Position numbers and translations under genes: made by a program. The notes under the pieces were generated by a model. The model had not been told where the DNA came from. It searched no databases and was given only the letters and a program-made list of their open reading frames with translations. Below are positions 15,294 to 25,400 of a stretch of DNA of 64,000 nt, in pieces (the stretch's first letter is position 1; each line of letters starts with the position of its first letter). The stretch is from Arenibacter troitsensis. GTDB taxonomy: Bacteria; Bacteroidota; Bacteroidia; Flavobacteriales; Flavobacteriaceae. The stretch spans positions 1 to 64,000 of the forward strand of contig NZ_FXAO01000009.1 of the NCBI RefSeq assembly GCF_900177645.1, in the 5' to 3' direction.

Positions 15294-18200
15294 ATGCAGA
15301 AAAAGAACGAACATAAAACTATTTGCTCCTATTGTGGGGTTGGATGTGGCATTGTAGTGGAACAGGACTCCAAGGGCAATATTAGTGTTGAAGGAGATCC
15401 AGATTATCCCGTAAACAAAGGCATGCTCTGTTCCAAAGGAAAGAACCTGAACTATGTGGCCCAAGATACCAGTGACCGGATTTTATATCCAGAAATGAGA
15501 TGGAGCAGAAACCATCCTTTACAAAGGGTTTCCTGGGATACGGCCTTGGATAGGGCCGCTGCCGTTTTCAAAAGCATTATTGAGAAACACGGTCCGGATA
15601 GTGTAGGGTTTTATGTTTCTGGCCAGTGTCTTACAGAAGAATATTATTTGGTAAATAAATTGACCAAAGGATTTATAGGCACCAATAATATTGATACCAA
15701 TTCCAGGCTATGTATGAGTTCTGCCGTCGTGGGGTATAAAAAAATGTTGGGGGAGGATTCTGTGCCTATTTCCTATGATGACATTGAGCTATCGGATTGT
15801 TTTCTTGTCGCAGGAGCAAATCCTGCCTGGTGCCACCCCATTCTCTTTAGAAGAATAGAAAATCACAAGGAAAACAATCCGAATGTAAAAATAATAGTAG
15901 TAGACCCCAGGAAAACCCAGACCTGTGCTACGGCCGATCTTCATTTGCAGATATTACCGGGGACCGATGTCATTCTATTCAATGCCATGGCCCGCTGGTT
16001 GATTGAAAAGAAAAAAATAGACAAAAACTTCATTAAAAAGCATACCGTAAATTTTGATGCGGTTAAAGAGAGCGCCTTTCAACTTTCCATGAAGAAGGCC
16101 GCTGAGCTTTGCGGAATTCCATTAGAGGATATCAAGAAAGCGGCAATGTATATAGGCAATGCCAATGCTTTTATTAGCATGTGGACCATGGGGCTAAACC
16201 AAAGTGTTATTGGTGTTTCCAAAAATGTGGCATTAATGAATCTTTCACTCCTAACCGGACAAATAGGAAAACCCGGCGCCGGACCATTTTCACTTACCGG
16301 ACAGCCCAACGCTATGGGGGGCAGGGAAGTAGGTGGGATGGCCAGTTTATTGGCTGCCCATAGGGAATTGGGCAATCCCAAACACCGCAAGGAAGTATCG
16401 GATTTTTGGGGAGGGAAAGAAATTAAATCCGAACCTGGATATACCGCCACAGAAATGTTCGATGCCTTGGAAAGTGGAAAAATGAAGGCGGTGTGGATTA
16501 TCTGCACTAACCCAATTGTGAGCATGCCCAATGTTCACAAGGCGGAAAAGGCATTAAAAAATGCCAATTTTGTGGTGGTTCAGGATATTTCCCATAATTC
16601 CGAGACCACCAAATATGCTGACCTTCTACTACCTGCTGCAGGCTGGTTGGAAAAGGAAGGGACGATGACCAATTCAGAAAGGCGGATAAGTTATCTTCCC
16701 AAAGTGATTGATGCGCCGGGAGAGGCTTTACCGGACGCTGAAATTTTATGGAGGTTTGCGCAAAAAATGGGCTATCACGGATTTGATTATAAAAATGCCA
16801 GTGAGGTATATGACGAACATTGTCTACTAACAAAAGGTACCGAAATAGATATATCCGGTTTGTCCTATGAACGACTAAAGAACGAAGGAAGCTTTCAATG
16901 GCCTGTACCCCATGCCACCCATAAAGGCACTCCAAGACTGTTTACAGACTATCAATTCTTTACCAACGATAAGAAATCGCACTTCAATGCGCCCTATACA
17001 CTCTACAATAAATCGGAATTGACAAATTCCGAGTATCCCTTAATTCTAAATACAGGTAGGGTAAGGGACCAATGGCATACCCGAACCAAAACTGGAAAAG
17101 TAAAGCGCCTGCTTACCCATATTCCTGATCCATATTTGGAAATGAACAAAGTGGATGCCTATTTGCGAAAGATAAAGGATGGGGATATTGCGGTGGTAAA
17201 AAGTAGAAGAGGAACGGTCCGCGTAAAAGTGAAGGTGAATTTTGACATACGGGAAAAAGTGGTTTTCCTTCCTATGCATTGGGGCAAGGTGCTCAATAAT
17301 GATTTTGGAAGGGCCAATAACTTGACGAACGACTTGGTTGATCCAGTATCCAAGGAACCCGATTTTAAATATTGTGCGGTAGAGGTTACCAAGTACGTAA
17401 AACCGAAACAGAAAATTGTGATTATAGGGGCTGGAGCAGCAGCTTATAGATTTATCCAGACCTATAGGGAGAAGAACGAAATTGATCAGCTTCATGTTTT
17501 CTCCAAAGAAAAGGACCCCTTCTACAATAGGGTGTTACTCCCGGAATATGTGAGTGAGGAACTCTCATGGGAAGCTTTGGAAAAATTAAAAAAAGGGGAG
17601 CTCCAAAAATTGGATATCACCCTACATTCAGGCCTGGGGGTAACCCAAATAGACAGGAAAAATAAAACCATCATGGACGACAATGGTTTTGAACATGCCT
17701 ATGATATACTTGTAATGGCCACAGGGAGCAGGGCTTTCGTACCAAGTGAGGTACAAATTAACATGCCAGGCCGTTTTACAATGAGAGAACGTGGTGATGC
17801 CGATAAATTGCGTCAATATTTAGAGGACACCGGCCTACCCTCCGAAGAACAACACGTAGTTATTGTTGGAGGTGGACTTTTGGGACTGGAGTTGGCGGCA
17901 GCCCTTAAGAACAGAAATGTCCATATCAGTATCATTCAACGTGCCCCTAGATTAATGGAAAGGCAGTTGGATAGAATTGCGAGTCGACTTTTGGCAGAGG
18001 ATGTCAATGATCGAGGAATTAAAGTTTATTTTGATAATGAGGTAAGTACCGTATTTGAGGAAAGGGATGACAAAAACTCCCTTTCAATTACCTTAAAAAC
18101 GGGAAGGACAGTAAAATGTAATGCCATTGTTTATGCCATTGGTACCCGTCCGAATATTGAGTTGGCAAAACATTCCGAACTAAAAACTGGCAGGGGAGTG

Positions 18201-18827
18201 GTAGTTAATGAATATTTGCAGACCAGTGATCCCAATATATTTGCCCTTGGTGAAATTGCCGAATTCAGAAATGCCCTGTTTGGCATAACTTCGGCCGCCG
18301 AGCAACAGGCCGATACGGCGGCAAAATATATTTTGGGCGATTTTAGCAGTATCTACAATGGATCTATCCTCATGAACATTTTAAAGTTCGAAAACTTGGA
18401 CCTCTGTAGTCTGGGTATGGTGAATGCCCCCGTGGATGACAATAGTTATGAGGAAATTATCCTAATGGACGTCAGCAAGAAATACTACAAAAAATGTATC
18501 GTAAAGGATGATACCCTAAAAGGTGCTATCCTAATGGGCGATAAAAACGAGTTTGCCGAATTCAAAAGGCTAATAGAAGAGGAAATTGAACTATCGGAAA
18601 AGCGGAACGAGCTGCTTAGGGGGCAATCAAACTCTGTACCTTTAAAAGGTAAATTGGTTTGCTCCTGCAGTCAGGTAGGGGAGGGCAATCTAATAGAAAC
18701 CATTAATGGCGGATGTGAAGACTTCTCAAAACTATGCTCAGCAACTGGAGCGGGGCTTGGTTGTGGAAGTTGCAAACCTGAAATACAGGATATTTTGCGC
18801 AAACAATTACAAACAGTGGCTTCCTAA
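15294..18827 (+). CDS. nasC: Assimilatory nitrate reductase fused to an FAD/NAD(P)H oxidoreductase and a BFD domain
   Basis: A 1177-residue fusion. Residues 1-~700 are a molybdopterin (bis-MGD) nitrate reductase of the NasC/NapA group: [4Fe-4S] cysteines C11, C14, C18 and C46 (CSYCGVGCG, GMLCSKGK) and the probable Mo ligand Cys140 in NSRLCMSSAV. A molybdopterin dinucleotide-binding domain closes this part (LNTGRVRDQWHTRTKTG). Residues ~703-1110 are a NasB-like flavoprotein (KIVIIGAGAAAYRF; VVIVGGGLLGLELAAAL). The last ~60 residues are a BFD-like [2Fe-2S] domain (CSCSQVGEG, GLGCGSCKPE). It should reduce nitrate to nitrite in the cytoplasm with NAD(P)H through its own tail, a job usually split over two proteins. 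The rubredoxin gene follows 11 nt later. Confidence 0.92.
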   Translation: MQKKNEHKTICSYCGVGCGIVVEQDSKGNISVEGDPDYPVNKGMLCSKGKNLNYVAQDTSDRILYPEMRWSRNHPLQRVSWDTALDRAAAVFKSIIEKHGPDSVGFYVSGQCLTEEYYLVNKLTKGFIGTNNIDTNSRLCMSSAVVGYKKMLGEDSVPISYDDIELSDCFLVAGANPAWCHPILFRRIENHKENNPNVKIIVVDPRKTQTCATADLHLQILPGTDVILFNAMARWLIEKKKIDKNFIKKHTVNFDAVKESAFQLSMKKAAELCGIPLEDIKKAAMYIGNANAFISMWTMGLNQSVIGVSKNVALMNLSLLTGQIGKPGAGPFSLTGQPNAMGGREVGGMASLLAAHRELGNPKHRKEVSDFWGGKEIKSEPGYTATEMFDALESGKMKAVWIICTNPIVSMPNVHKAEKALKNANFVVVQDISHNSETTKYADLLLPAAGWLEKEGTMTNSERRISYLPKVIDAPGEALPDAEILWRFAQKMGYHGFDYKNASEVYDEHCLLTKGTEIDISGLSYERLKNEGSFQWPVPHATHKGTPRLFTDYQFFTNDKKSHFNAPYTLYNKSELTNSEYPLILNTGRVRDQWHTRTKTGKVKRLLTHIPDPYLEMNKVDAYLRKIKDGDIAVVKSRRGTVRVKVKVNFDIREKVVFLPMHWGKVLNNDFGRANNLTNDLVDPVSKEPDFKYCAVEVTKYVKPKQKIVIIGAGAAAYRFIQTYREKNEIDQLHVFSKEKDPFYNRVLLPEYVSEELSWEALEKLKKGELQKLDITLHSGLGVTQIDRKNKTIMDDNGFEHAYDILVMATGSRAFVPSEVQINMPGRFTMRERGDADKLRQYLEDTGLPSEEQHVVIVGGGLLGLELAAALKNRNVHISIIQRAPRLMERQLDRIASRLLAEDVNDRGIKVYFDNEVSTVFEERDDKNSLSITLKTGRTVKCNAIVYAIGTRPNIELAKHSELKTGRGVVVNEYLQTSDPNIFALGEIAEFRNALFGITSAAEQQADTAAKYILGDFSSIYNGSILMNILKFENLDLCSLGMVNAPVDDNSYEEIILMDVSKKYYKKCIVKDDTLKGAILMGDKNEFAEFKRLIEEEIELSEKRNELLRGQSNSVPLKGKLVCSCSQVGEGNLIETINGGCEDFSKLCSATGAGLGCGSCKPEIQDILRKQLQTVAS

Positions 18828-18838
18828 AACAGAAGGTT

Positions 18839-20275
18839 ATGAATGATGATTTACACCGAATATTGATCAAAGGAGGGGTAACCTCTCCCGGGGAATTAAA
18901 GGATATCATAGCCATGTTGGAGTCAGGAGGCTTGAAAGAGGTATTTTTTGGATCTCGCCAAGATCTATTGTTCCCTTTGCAAAATGCCAAGGAGGAACAA
19001 TTGGAACAAATCTCAAAATTCAACACCGATATCGTTAGCGACAGAAGTTACCAAAATATCGTAACGTCCTACGTGTCCGCCGATATCTTTGATATGACCA
19101 ATTGGCTCAAGGGGTCCACCTATCTCTACATTTTGGAAGGTTTTGATTACCTACCCAAACTAAAAATAAACATCACCGATCCCAAGCAACGATTAGTCCC
19201 CATTTTTAATGGCAACCTTAACTTTATTGCTTCGGAAAGTGAGGATTATTGGTACTTGAACATAATATTTCCACACTGGACCAGATCGGTTTACTACCCC
19301 GTCTTAATTTATAGCTGGGACATCCATGTTGTGGCAAAGGCTATTGAGGAAATATACCAGGACATTGCCGATATAGATGAACTATTTTTTATTCTCAATA
19401 AAAAATTGGACACCAATAACAGAACCATAGAAAAGGAACTGGAGGTTCCCTACATTAAATTTCCCTATTACGAAGGAATGAATAGAATGGGCCTGGATCA
19501 ATATTGGCTGGGACTTTATTGGCGCAACAATAGATACGATCTTGATTTTCTAAAACAATTGTGTGGCTTTTGTCTAGACAATAGTATTGGAAAAATATGT
19601 ATAACACCATGGAAGTCCTTCATCATAAAGGGAATAAAAAGCTCCAGTAGGCCAGAACTGGAACGTTTTCTAGGACAGAAAGGAATCAATATTCGCCATT
19701 CACAATTGGAAATGAACTGGCACCTGCCGGTGGATGATACGGAAGCCTTGGAATTAAAAAAATTCTTGGTCTTGAGTTTTGACCAGAACGATATAAGCAC
19801 TTATGGCCTAACCTTTGGTATTAGCAATGAAACCGGGAAACGCACCCATTTCTCCTCGGTGATAATTGAAAAGAATACCCCGCCCACCATAGTTAAGGAT
19901 TTTGCCGTTAGGCCAACCTACAACGTTTTGCATTTTAAAAATTTTGATCCCAATACCCAAGAATACAAAGTATACGCCCAAGATGTAGATAAGATAGAAT
20001 TGCCAGGTCTCTTAATGGAATTGAGTAAACATTATTTTGATCAATTGGGTAGGGCATTGCCCAAACCTGAACCTCCAAAGAATACCAATGTTGATATCTT
20101 GAGGGAAGTATATCAATGCAGCTCCTGTTTTACCGTTTACGATAAAACCTACGGTGATGAAAAATCACAGATAGCCGCCGGAACCCCATTTACGGATCTT
20201 TCAGAGGATTACTGTTGTCCCGTTTGTTCTGCCCCAAAATCGGGCTTTGAAAAAATGAAACTGCAAATATTGTGA
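18839..20275 (+). CDS. Siroheme-reductase-like scaffold protein with C-terminal rubredoxin domain
   Basis: A 478-residue soluble protein. The last ~55 residues are a canonical rubredoxin with two Cys-x2-Cys iron knuckles (YQCSSCFTVYD and CCPVCSAPKSGF). The first ~420 residues resemble the ferredoxin-like half-domain fold of nitrite/sulfite reductases (IKGGVTSPGELKDIIAML at the start and KICITPWKSFIIKGI in the middle). They lack the paired Cys-x5-Cys and Cys-x3-Cys motifs that hold siroheme and the iron-sulfur cluster. Encoded 11 nt after the nitrate reductase, it is probably an electron carrier or docking partner for that enzyme. This role is inferred. I cannot name an experimentally described homologue. 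Confidence 0.7.
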   Translation: MNDDLHRILIKGGVTSPGELKDIIAMLESGGLKEVFFGSRQDLLFPLQNAKEEQLEQISKFNTDIVSDRSYQNIVTSYVSADIFDMTNWLKGSTYLYILEGFDYLPKLKINITDPKQRLVPIFNGNLNFIASESEDYWYLNIIFPHWTRSVYYPVLIYSWDIHVVAKAIEEIYQDIADIDELFFILNKKLDTNNRTIEKELEVPYIKFPYYEGMNRMGLDQYWLGLYWRNNRYDLDFLKQLCGFCLDNSIGKICITPWKSFIIKGIKSSSRPELERFLGQKGINIRHSQLEMNWHLPVDDTEALELKKFLVLSFDQNDISTYGLTFGISNETGKRTHFSSVIIEKNTPPTIVKDFAVRPTYNVLHFKNFDPNTQEYKVYAQDVDKIELPGLLMELSKHYFDQLGRALPKPEPPKNTNVDILREVYQCSSCFTVYDKTYGDEKSQIAAGTPFTDLSEDYCCPVCSAPKSGFEKMKLQIL

Positions 20276-20331
20276 TGCATTAAATGTTCTCCTGATGAAG
20301 AATGGATAATTGGGCAGGAATTTGAAGCCCC

Positions 20332-21984
20332 CTATTTATTGTACAATACCATCCATTTAACAAATTCCCGTCGGTTTTTGAAATGCGGTTCCAAATATTT
20401 TAAATCGGCCTTAAAACCTCTTTTTTTATCAATAATTAGATACGTATTGGGACTATAGGAGAGTGAATCCAAGCGGGAAACCATTACCTCATCATTGATA
20501 TCCCATAGCTTTTCTTTCCAGTCTTCATTCTTTTGAAACTGCACTTCCCGATCGGTGGTGTTATTCCTTAATTTTAAAGTGATTGGAGTGTCCCCTGAAT
20601 ACATAGGTATGGAAGACAAAAGGTAATCATAAACTACAATGGTCTTATTTTTACTTGGGGTAACATTATTGATGAAACCTACCATTTCCTTGGTAGAGTT
20701 AAAGGTTGCACCATTGTGCGCCATTATCGAAGTTGACAGTAAAATTAAGGCGGCACCAAAACTTGCTCCCAAAATAGCCGGTTTTTCCGGCATACCTTTA
20801 TCTACGTAAAAAAGGAGCGATACAAAGACAGTTACCAAAGCAATACCAATTAATAATGTTGCATTGGAAATCTGGATAAATTGGGGTTTCCAAAACCAAA
20901 ATCCAAGAATCCCCAAGAACAAACAAGCCATCAGAATTGCATAGGCCAGGTTCAAGCTATTGCGAATAGATACGCTGACCTTATATAATTGCACAGCAAT
21001 CAAAATGGCCAACATCCAAAACATAGGAAGAATATACAGCACCATTTTAGTTTTGAAGACCGAAAAAATCAAGAACAATAAAACAAATGAAATCAATAAT
21101 AACCGGTCTTCCCTTTCAATATTTAGGAATATACCGGCCTTTCTTTTAAAATTTCGGAGAATAATCCACCACCACGGAAGCGTTAGACCAATAATTAAAG
21201 GAATATAAAACCAAAAAGGTTTGGAACGATTAAAGGAATGCGATGTTATCCGAGATATAAGTTGATCTGTTACAAAATAATCCCATAAGCCAGGATTGTT
21301 GATTATTACCAAAATATACCAGCTTGAAGCAAGAATAAGACAAAGCCCAAATCCCAGGACATGATGAATGCTGATTTTTAAATTTCGCTTGAATATTATC
21401 CTATAAACGATAATATAGGTCAGAATAAACAAAAGGGCTACGGGTCCCTTGGTAAGTAAGGCCAATGCCACCAATAGATAAAACAAGTAAACACCAACTA
21501 TTTTGCCCTTGGTAGTATAGTACTGCCAGCAATATAAGGCCCCAAGAATAAAAGTAGTGAGATAGGCATCCGTTGTTAAGTTACGACTAGAAATCAGTAC
21601 TAAGGGCATAGCAAAATATACAAGACTGGAAGTAATGGCTATTTTTCTGTCATTATAAAGCAACTGGACCATACCATAGACCAATGCCATTTGAAGCACA
21701 ATGGCTATTTGTAGAAAAAACCTGGCACCAAACTCATTGATCCCGAAAATACGGTAGCCCAAAGTGGTGATATAGTAGGTTATAGGTGGCTTATGAAAGT
21801 GATAAATGCCAAGGAGTTTTGGATTGATAAAGTCCTGGGTGCTTAACATTTCCTTGCTGATTTCGGCGTATCTAGCTTCACTGGTCTCCGTAAATCCATA
21901 TGAACCAACACCTGCGAGCAATAAAGCCAATGCAACACCCAAGAATAACAGATAATGTTTATTGGTGACCCCTTTGGATAACAT
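20332..21984 (-). CDS. GT39/ArnT-like polytopic glycosyltransferase
   Basis: A 550-residue membrane protein with about 11-12 hydrophobic helices in residues 10-430 and a soluble C-terminal domain of ~120 residues. The first periplasmic loop has the acidic GT-C signature TETSEARYAEISKEML, like the DETRYAEI motif of ArnT and protein mannosyltransferases. These enzymes use polyprenyl-phosphate sugars to decorate lipid A, lipids or proteins at the outer face of the inner membrane; the acceptor here is unknown. It converges with the rubredoxin-fusion gene and appears monocistronic. Confidence 0.82.
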   Translation of the reverse strand: MLSKGVTNKHYLLFLGVALALLLAGVGSYGFTETSEARYAEISKEMLSTQDFINPKLLGIYHFHKPPITYYITTLGYRIFGINEFGARFFLQIAIVLQMALVYGMVQLLYNDRKIAITSSLVYFAMPLVLISSRNLTTDAYLTTFILGALYCWQYYTTKGKIVGVYLFYLLVALALLTKGPVALLFILTYIIVYRIIFKRNLKISIHHVLGFGLCLILASSWYILVIINNPGLWDYFVTDQLISRITSHSFNRSKPFWFYIPLIIGLTLPWWWIILRNFKRKAGIFLNIEREDRLLLISFVLLFLIFSVFKTKMVLYILPMFWMLAILIAVQLYKVSVSIRNSLNLAYAILMACLFLGILGFWFWKPQFIQISNATLLIGIALVTVFVSLLFYVDKGMPEKPAILGASFGAALILLSTSIMAHNGATFNSTKEMVGFINNVTPSKNKTIVVYDYLLSSIPMYSGDTPITLKLRNNTTDREVQFQKNEDWKEKLWDINDEVMVSRLDSLSYSPNTYLIIDKKRGFKADLKYLEPHFKNRREFVKWMVLYNK

Positions 21985-22473
21985 TATTACCGTTTTGAAT
22001 AGTAAAAATACGAATCCTAAATCTTAAATAGGCATTTCTCTGTATTAACATAATAATAAATTGGATCTATGAAACATAATTCATAGAGTACTATACCGAG
22101 GTGCTCAGAAAGGTTTCAAATCATTCTAAAAAAAACATTTAACCAATATTTAGGAATATATCCAATCTATTTTCCACCCCATTATTATTCACAATCTATC
22201 ACAAAAAAACACCTATACGGACATTGTTTTTTAAATGATCAATAGCTATATTTTGAACCCATTTTCAAGTCCCTTTTACCGGGTTGAATTTCTACACCAA
22301 TCATTGTCCAAACCTACCGTACACCACAATAAAACGTAGTTTCACAACAAAACCATTATTATAGGTATTAATGGGTATAAATAACCGCAATATATCCAAG
22401 CAAGGTCTCGTTATAGGGTCTTTCCTACAAAGTGGATCAATTCACTTGTATTATAATATTAAGGGGCAAAATC
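21985..22473. other. 489-nt intergenic region upstream of the giant adhesin
   Basis: A+T-rich, with no convincing ORF, RNA gene or terminator. It must hold the promoters of the divergent glycosyltransferase and adhesin genes, but I see no exact TAnnTTTG at a useful distance from either. Confidence 0.4.
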
Positions 22474-25400
22474 ATGATAAAATCGACCAAAAAACTACTG
22501 CTTTTATTTTTGTTGTTTAGTTTTAATGCTTGGTACAGCATCGCACAGGTTTCTACCAGTGTACAGAATACCAATTTCAATTCCTGTGGCAGCAACCTAC
22601 CGCAGACTGAACTAAACCTTGGAAACCTGGTACTGTCCGAGACATTGGCCACGGATTTCGGCTCGGGTACATTTACTTTCTACATACAGGCACCCTCTAA
22701 TTTTGAGATTAGGGCCACTTCCTACTCTGAAACAGGAACCGATATTAGCAGTGCTTCCGTTGTTCAGGACCCTGGCAATGCCTCAAGATTGGCTGTAACC
22801 ATAACGACCAACGCCCAAGGTTCCTTGGATGTATTTACTATAGAAAATGTTAGGATTCAACTTATACCCGGTTCAGCAACCACAAATGGTCTACTAAGAT
22901 ATGTATTGGGTGGTAACGCCAATAAGATAAACGGACTTGCCGACAATCAGAACCTTGCCAACGTCTCTTTCACTGCCCTAACCGGAGGAACAGGCGTTAA
23001 CCAACAGGTCTGTGCCAGGAACGATATCCAGAATATTAGTATTACAGGCTCCAATATAACCCAAAGCAGAACTTTTGAATGGGAAAAGGATGTTAACGGA
23101 ACATGGACGGCCATTGCCAATTCCAATACGGAAATTCTGGTAGTGGACAAACCCACCTTCCCAAACGGGATAAGTAGGTTTCGCCGGTTAACCACCTTTA
23201 TGGTGAACGGGGAATCGTGTACCCAGATCAGTACCACTGCCACCATTACCGTAAACGAAATATATGCAGGAACCATTACCGAAGGTACAGGCCAAAATGT
23301 TTGTGCCACCCAAATACCCGAACAGCTAAGTACTTCGGGCGATGTGGCTGTAACGCCTTCAGGAACCACAACTTATCAATGGTACAAAAATGATTCGGGC
23401 CCTTGGGAACTAATCAATGGAGCAACTGACAATTTTTATCAACCAAGCGCTTTATCCACAACCACTTCTTTCAAAAGAAGGGTCACTAACGTTTTAAACG
23501 GGTTTAGCTGTTATAAGGAAACCCCTGCGGTTTCCATAATTGTAAATTCTGCCGTATTGGGAGGTACCGCCGCCAATCAAAATATATGTTCCTTGAGCGA
23601 ATTGCAATTGTTAACGATCAATAATGGCGAAAATAACGGAACCTATCAATGGCAAAAATACGACGGCAGTAACTGGGTAAACATTAGTGGTGCCACTCAG
23701 AGCAACTACAACGCCAGTGCCAACCTAAATCCCGGAGTAGAGCAATTTAGAAGGGTTACCACGGTTTCTGGGGCAAGTTGTCAAGGAGTTAGTACAGTGG
23801 CCACCATTACCTATACCAATTTTGCAGAAGGAAGTATTACTGGTACGGAAACTGTTTGTTACAATGAAGCTCCAGCTGCCATAACATCGGACACCAATGC
23901 CACGGGAACGGGTACCATTTCATATCAATGGGAACGCTTTGACGGTAGTTCGTGGGCTGCAATTTCCGGAGCCAATAACGCGGATTATCAGCCAAGTGCC
24001 CTTACCCAGACAACTACCTTTAGAAGACAGGATAGTATCCTCCTAAACAGTTATACATGTTCGGATTACACCAATGAAATAGAAATCACTGTTCTTGGTC
24101 AAATTAACGGAGGAACGGCCAGTGCCGACCAGACTATTTGTGCAGGGGAAACACCCAATGCAATAACTATAAACAATGCCACAGCAGCAGGTCCCAACAT
24201 TAGCTACCAATGGCAATCGGCAACCACAGGTAGCTTTACCAATATAAGCGGGGAGACCAATGCCGTATATAATTTTGCCGGGGCACCAGCTGTTACTACA
24301 AGATATAGAAGACAAACCATAGTTTCCAATAACGCCAAGGTATGTTTTCAAAATTCTACCGTAAGCACTGTTTACGTAAACAGCCTTAACGTGGGAACAA
24401 TTGGCAGCAACCAAAATGTTTGTGCAGGACAAGCGCCCAGCACCATTATCAATATAGGAAATACGACCGCTGCCGGCAATCTGACTTATGCCTGGGAAGC
24501 CTCGACCGATAATGGGGCAAGCTGGAACCCGATAGCTTCCGCTACTGGTTCTACCTATACCCCTGGTATACTTGCAACAACTACCAAATACAGAAGACTG
24601 GATACCACCACCTTAAATGGAAAGGTGTGTTCTGCATACACCAATGAAGTCTCCATAGTTGTAGCTGGTGCTATTTCCGGGGGAGAAGGGTCTGCGGACC
24701 AAGCCATTTGTGAAGGTGATACCCCATCAACCATTACAGTTTCCAACGGCACGCCTGCAGGTACAGGGATTAATTTCCAGTGGTATTCGTCCACCGATAA
24801 TGTCAATTACACTTTAATGAGCGGGGAAACTGGTGAAGAATTAAATTTCTCTACAGGATTGACAACATCGACCTATTTTAGGAGAAACGTTACCAACACC
24901 AACAATGGCAATACTTGTGAGGCTTTAAGCCTTCCAACCTTGGTCACCCTAATAACCTTAAACGAAGGGACTATTTCACAAACCCAGACCGTTTGCGGAT
25001 CCAGCAACGTGGCGCCGATTACCAGTTTGGCCGATGCAAGTTCCAATGGCGCTATAAGCTATACTTGGCAGAGTTCTCCAGATGGGAGCACTTGGACCGA
25101 TATTGCCAATACCAATCAAGCTACCTACACCCCTACAAATACTGGGGATTTACAAACCTACTATAGAAGAAAGGCTAGTTCAACATTGCAAAGCATCACT
25201 TGCGAAGCCATAACTACTCCGGTAATAGTCTATGTAAATAAATTTGATAACCCTAACAGCCATAGAATTACTTTTTCTTCTGGGGCAACCGGAACTACGG
25301 AAGTGTGTAATGGAGGAGACCCACAGGCTTTCAGTACTAATTTTCCGTTGATCGCATCCGGAACGGTAAGCTACCAATGGCAGATATCCAGCGATAATAT

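Noticed and set aside
22432-22473. GTG start 42 nt upstream for the giant adhesin
   Set aside because: It would place 14 residues before a well-formed signal peptide; ATG 22474 gives the normal leader.
24043-24432. Long minus-strand ORFs inside the adhesin gene
   Set aside because: Antisense shadows of a repetitive gene, with no start context or domain.
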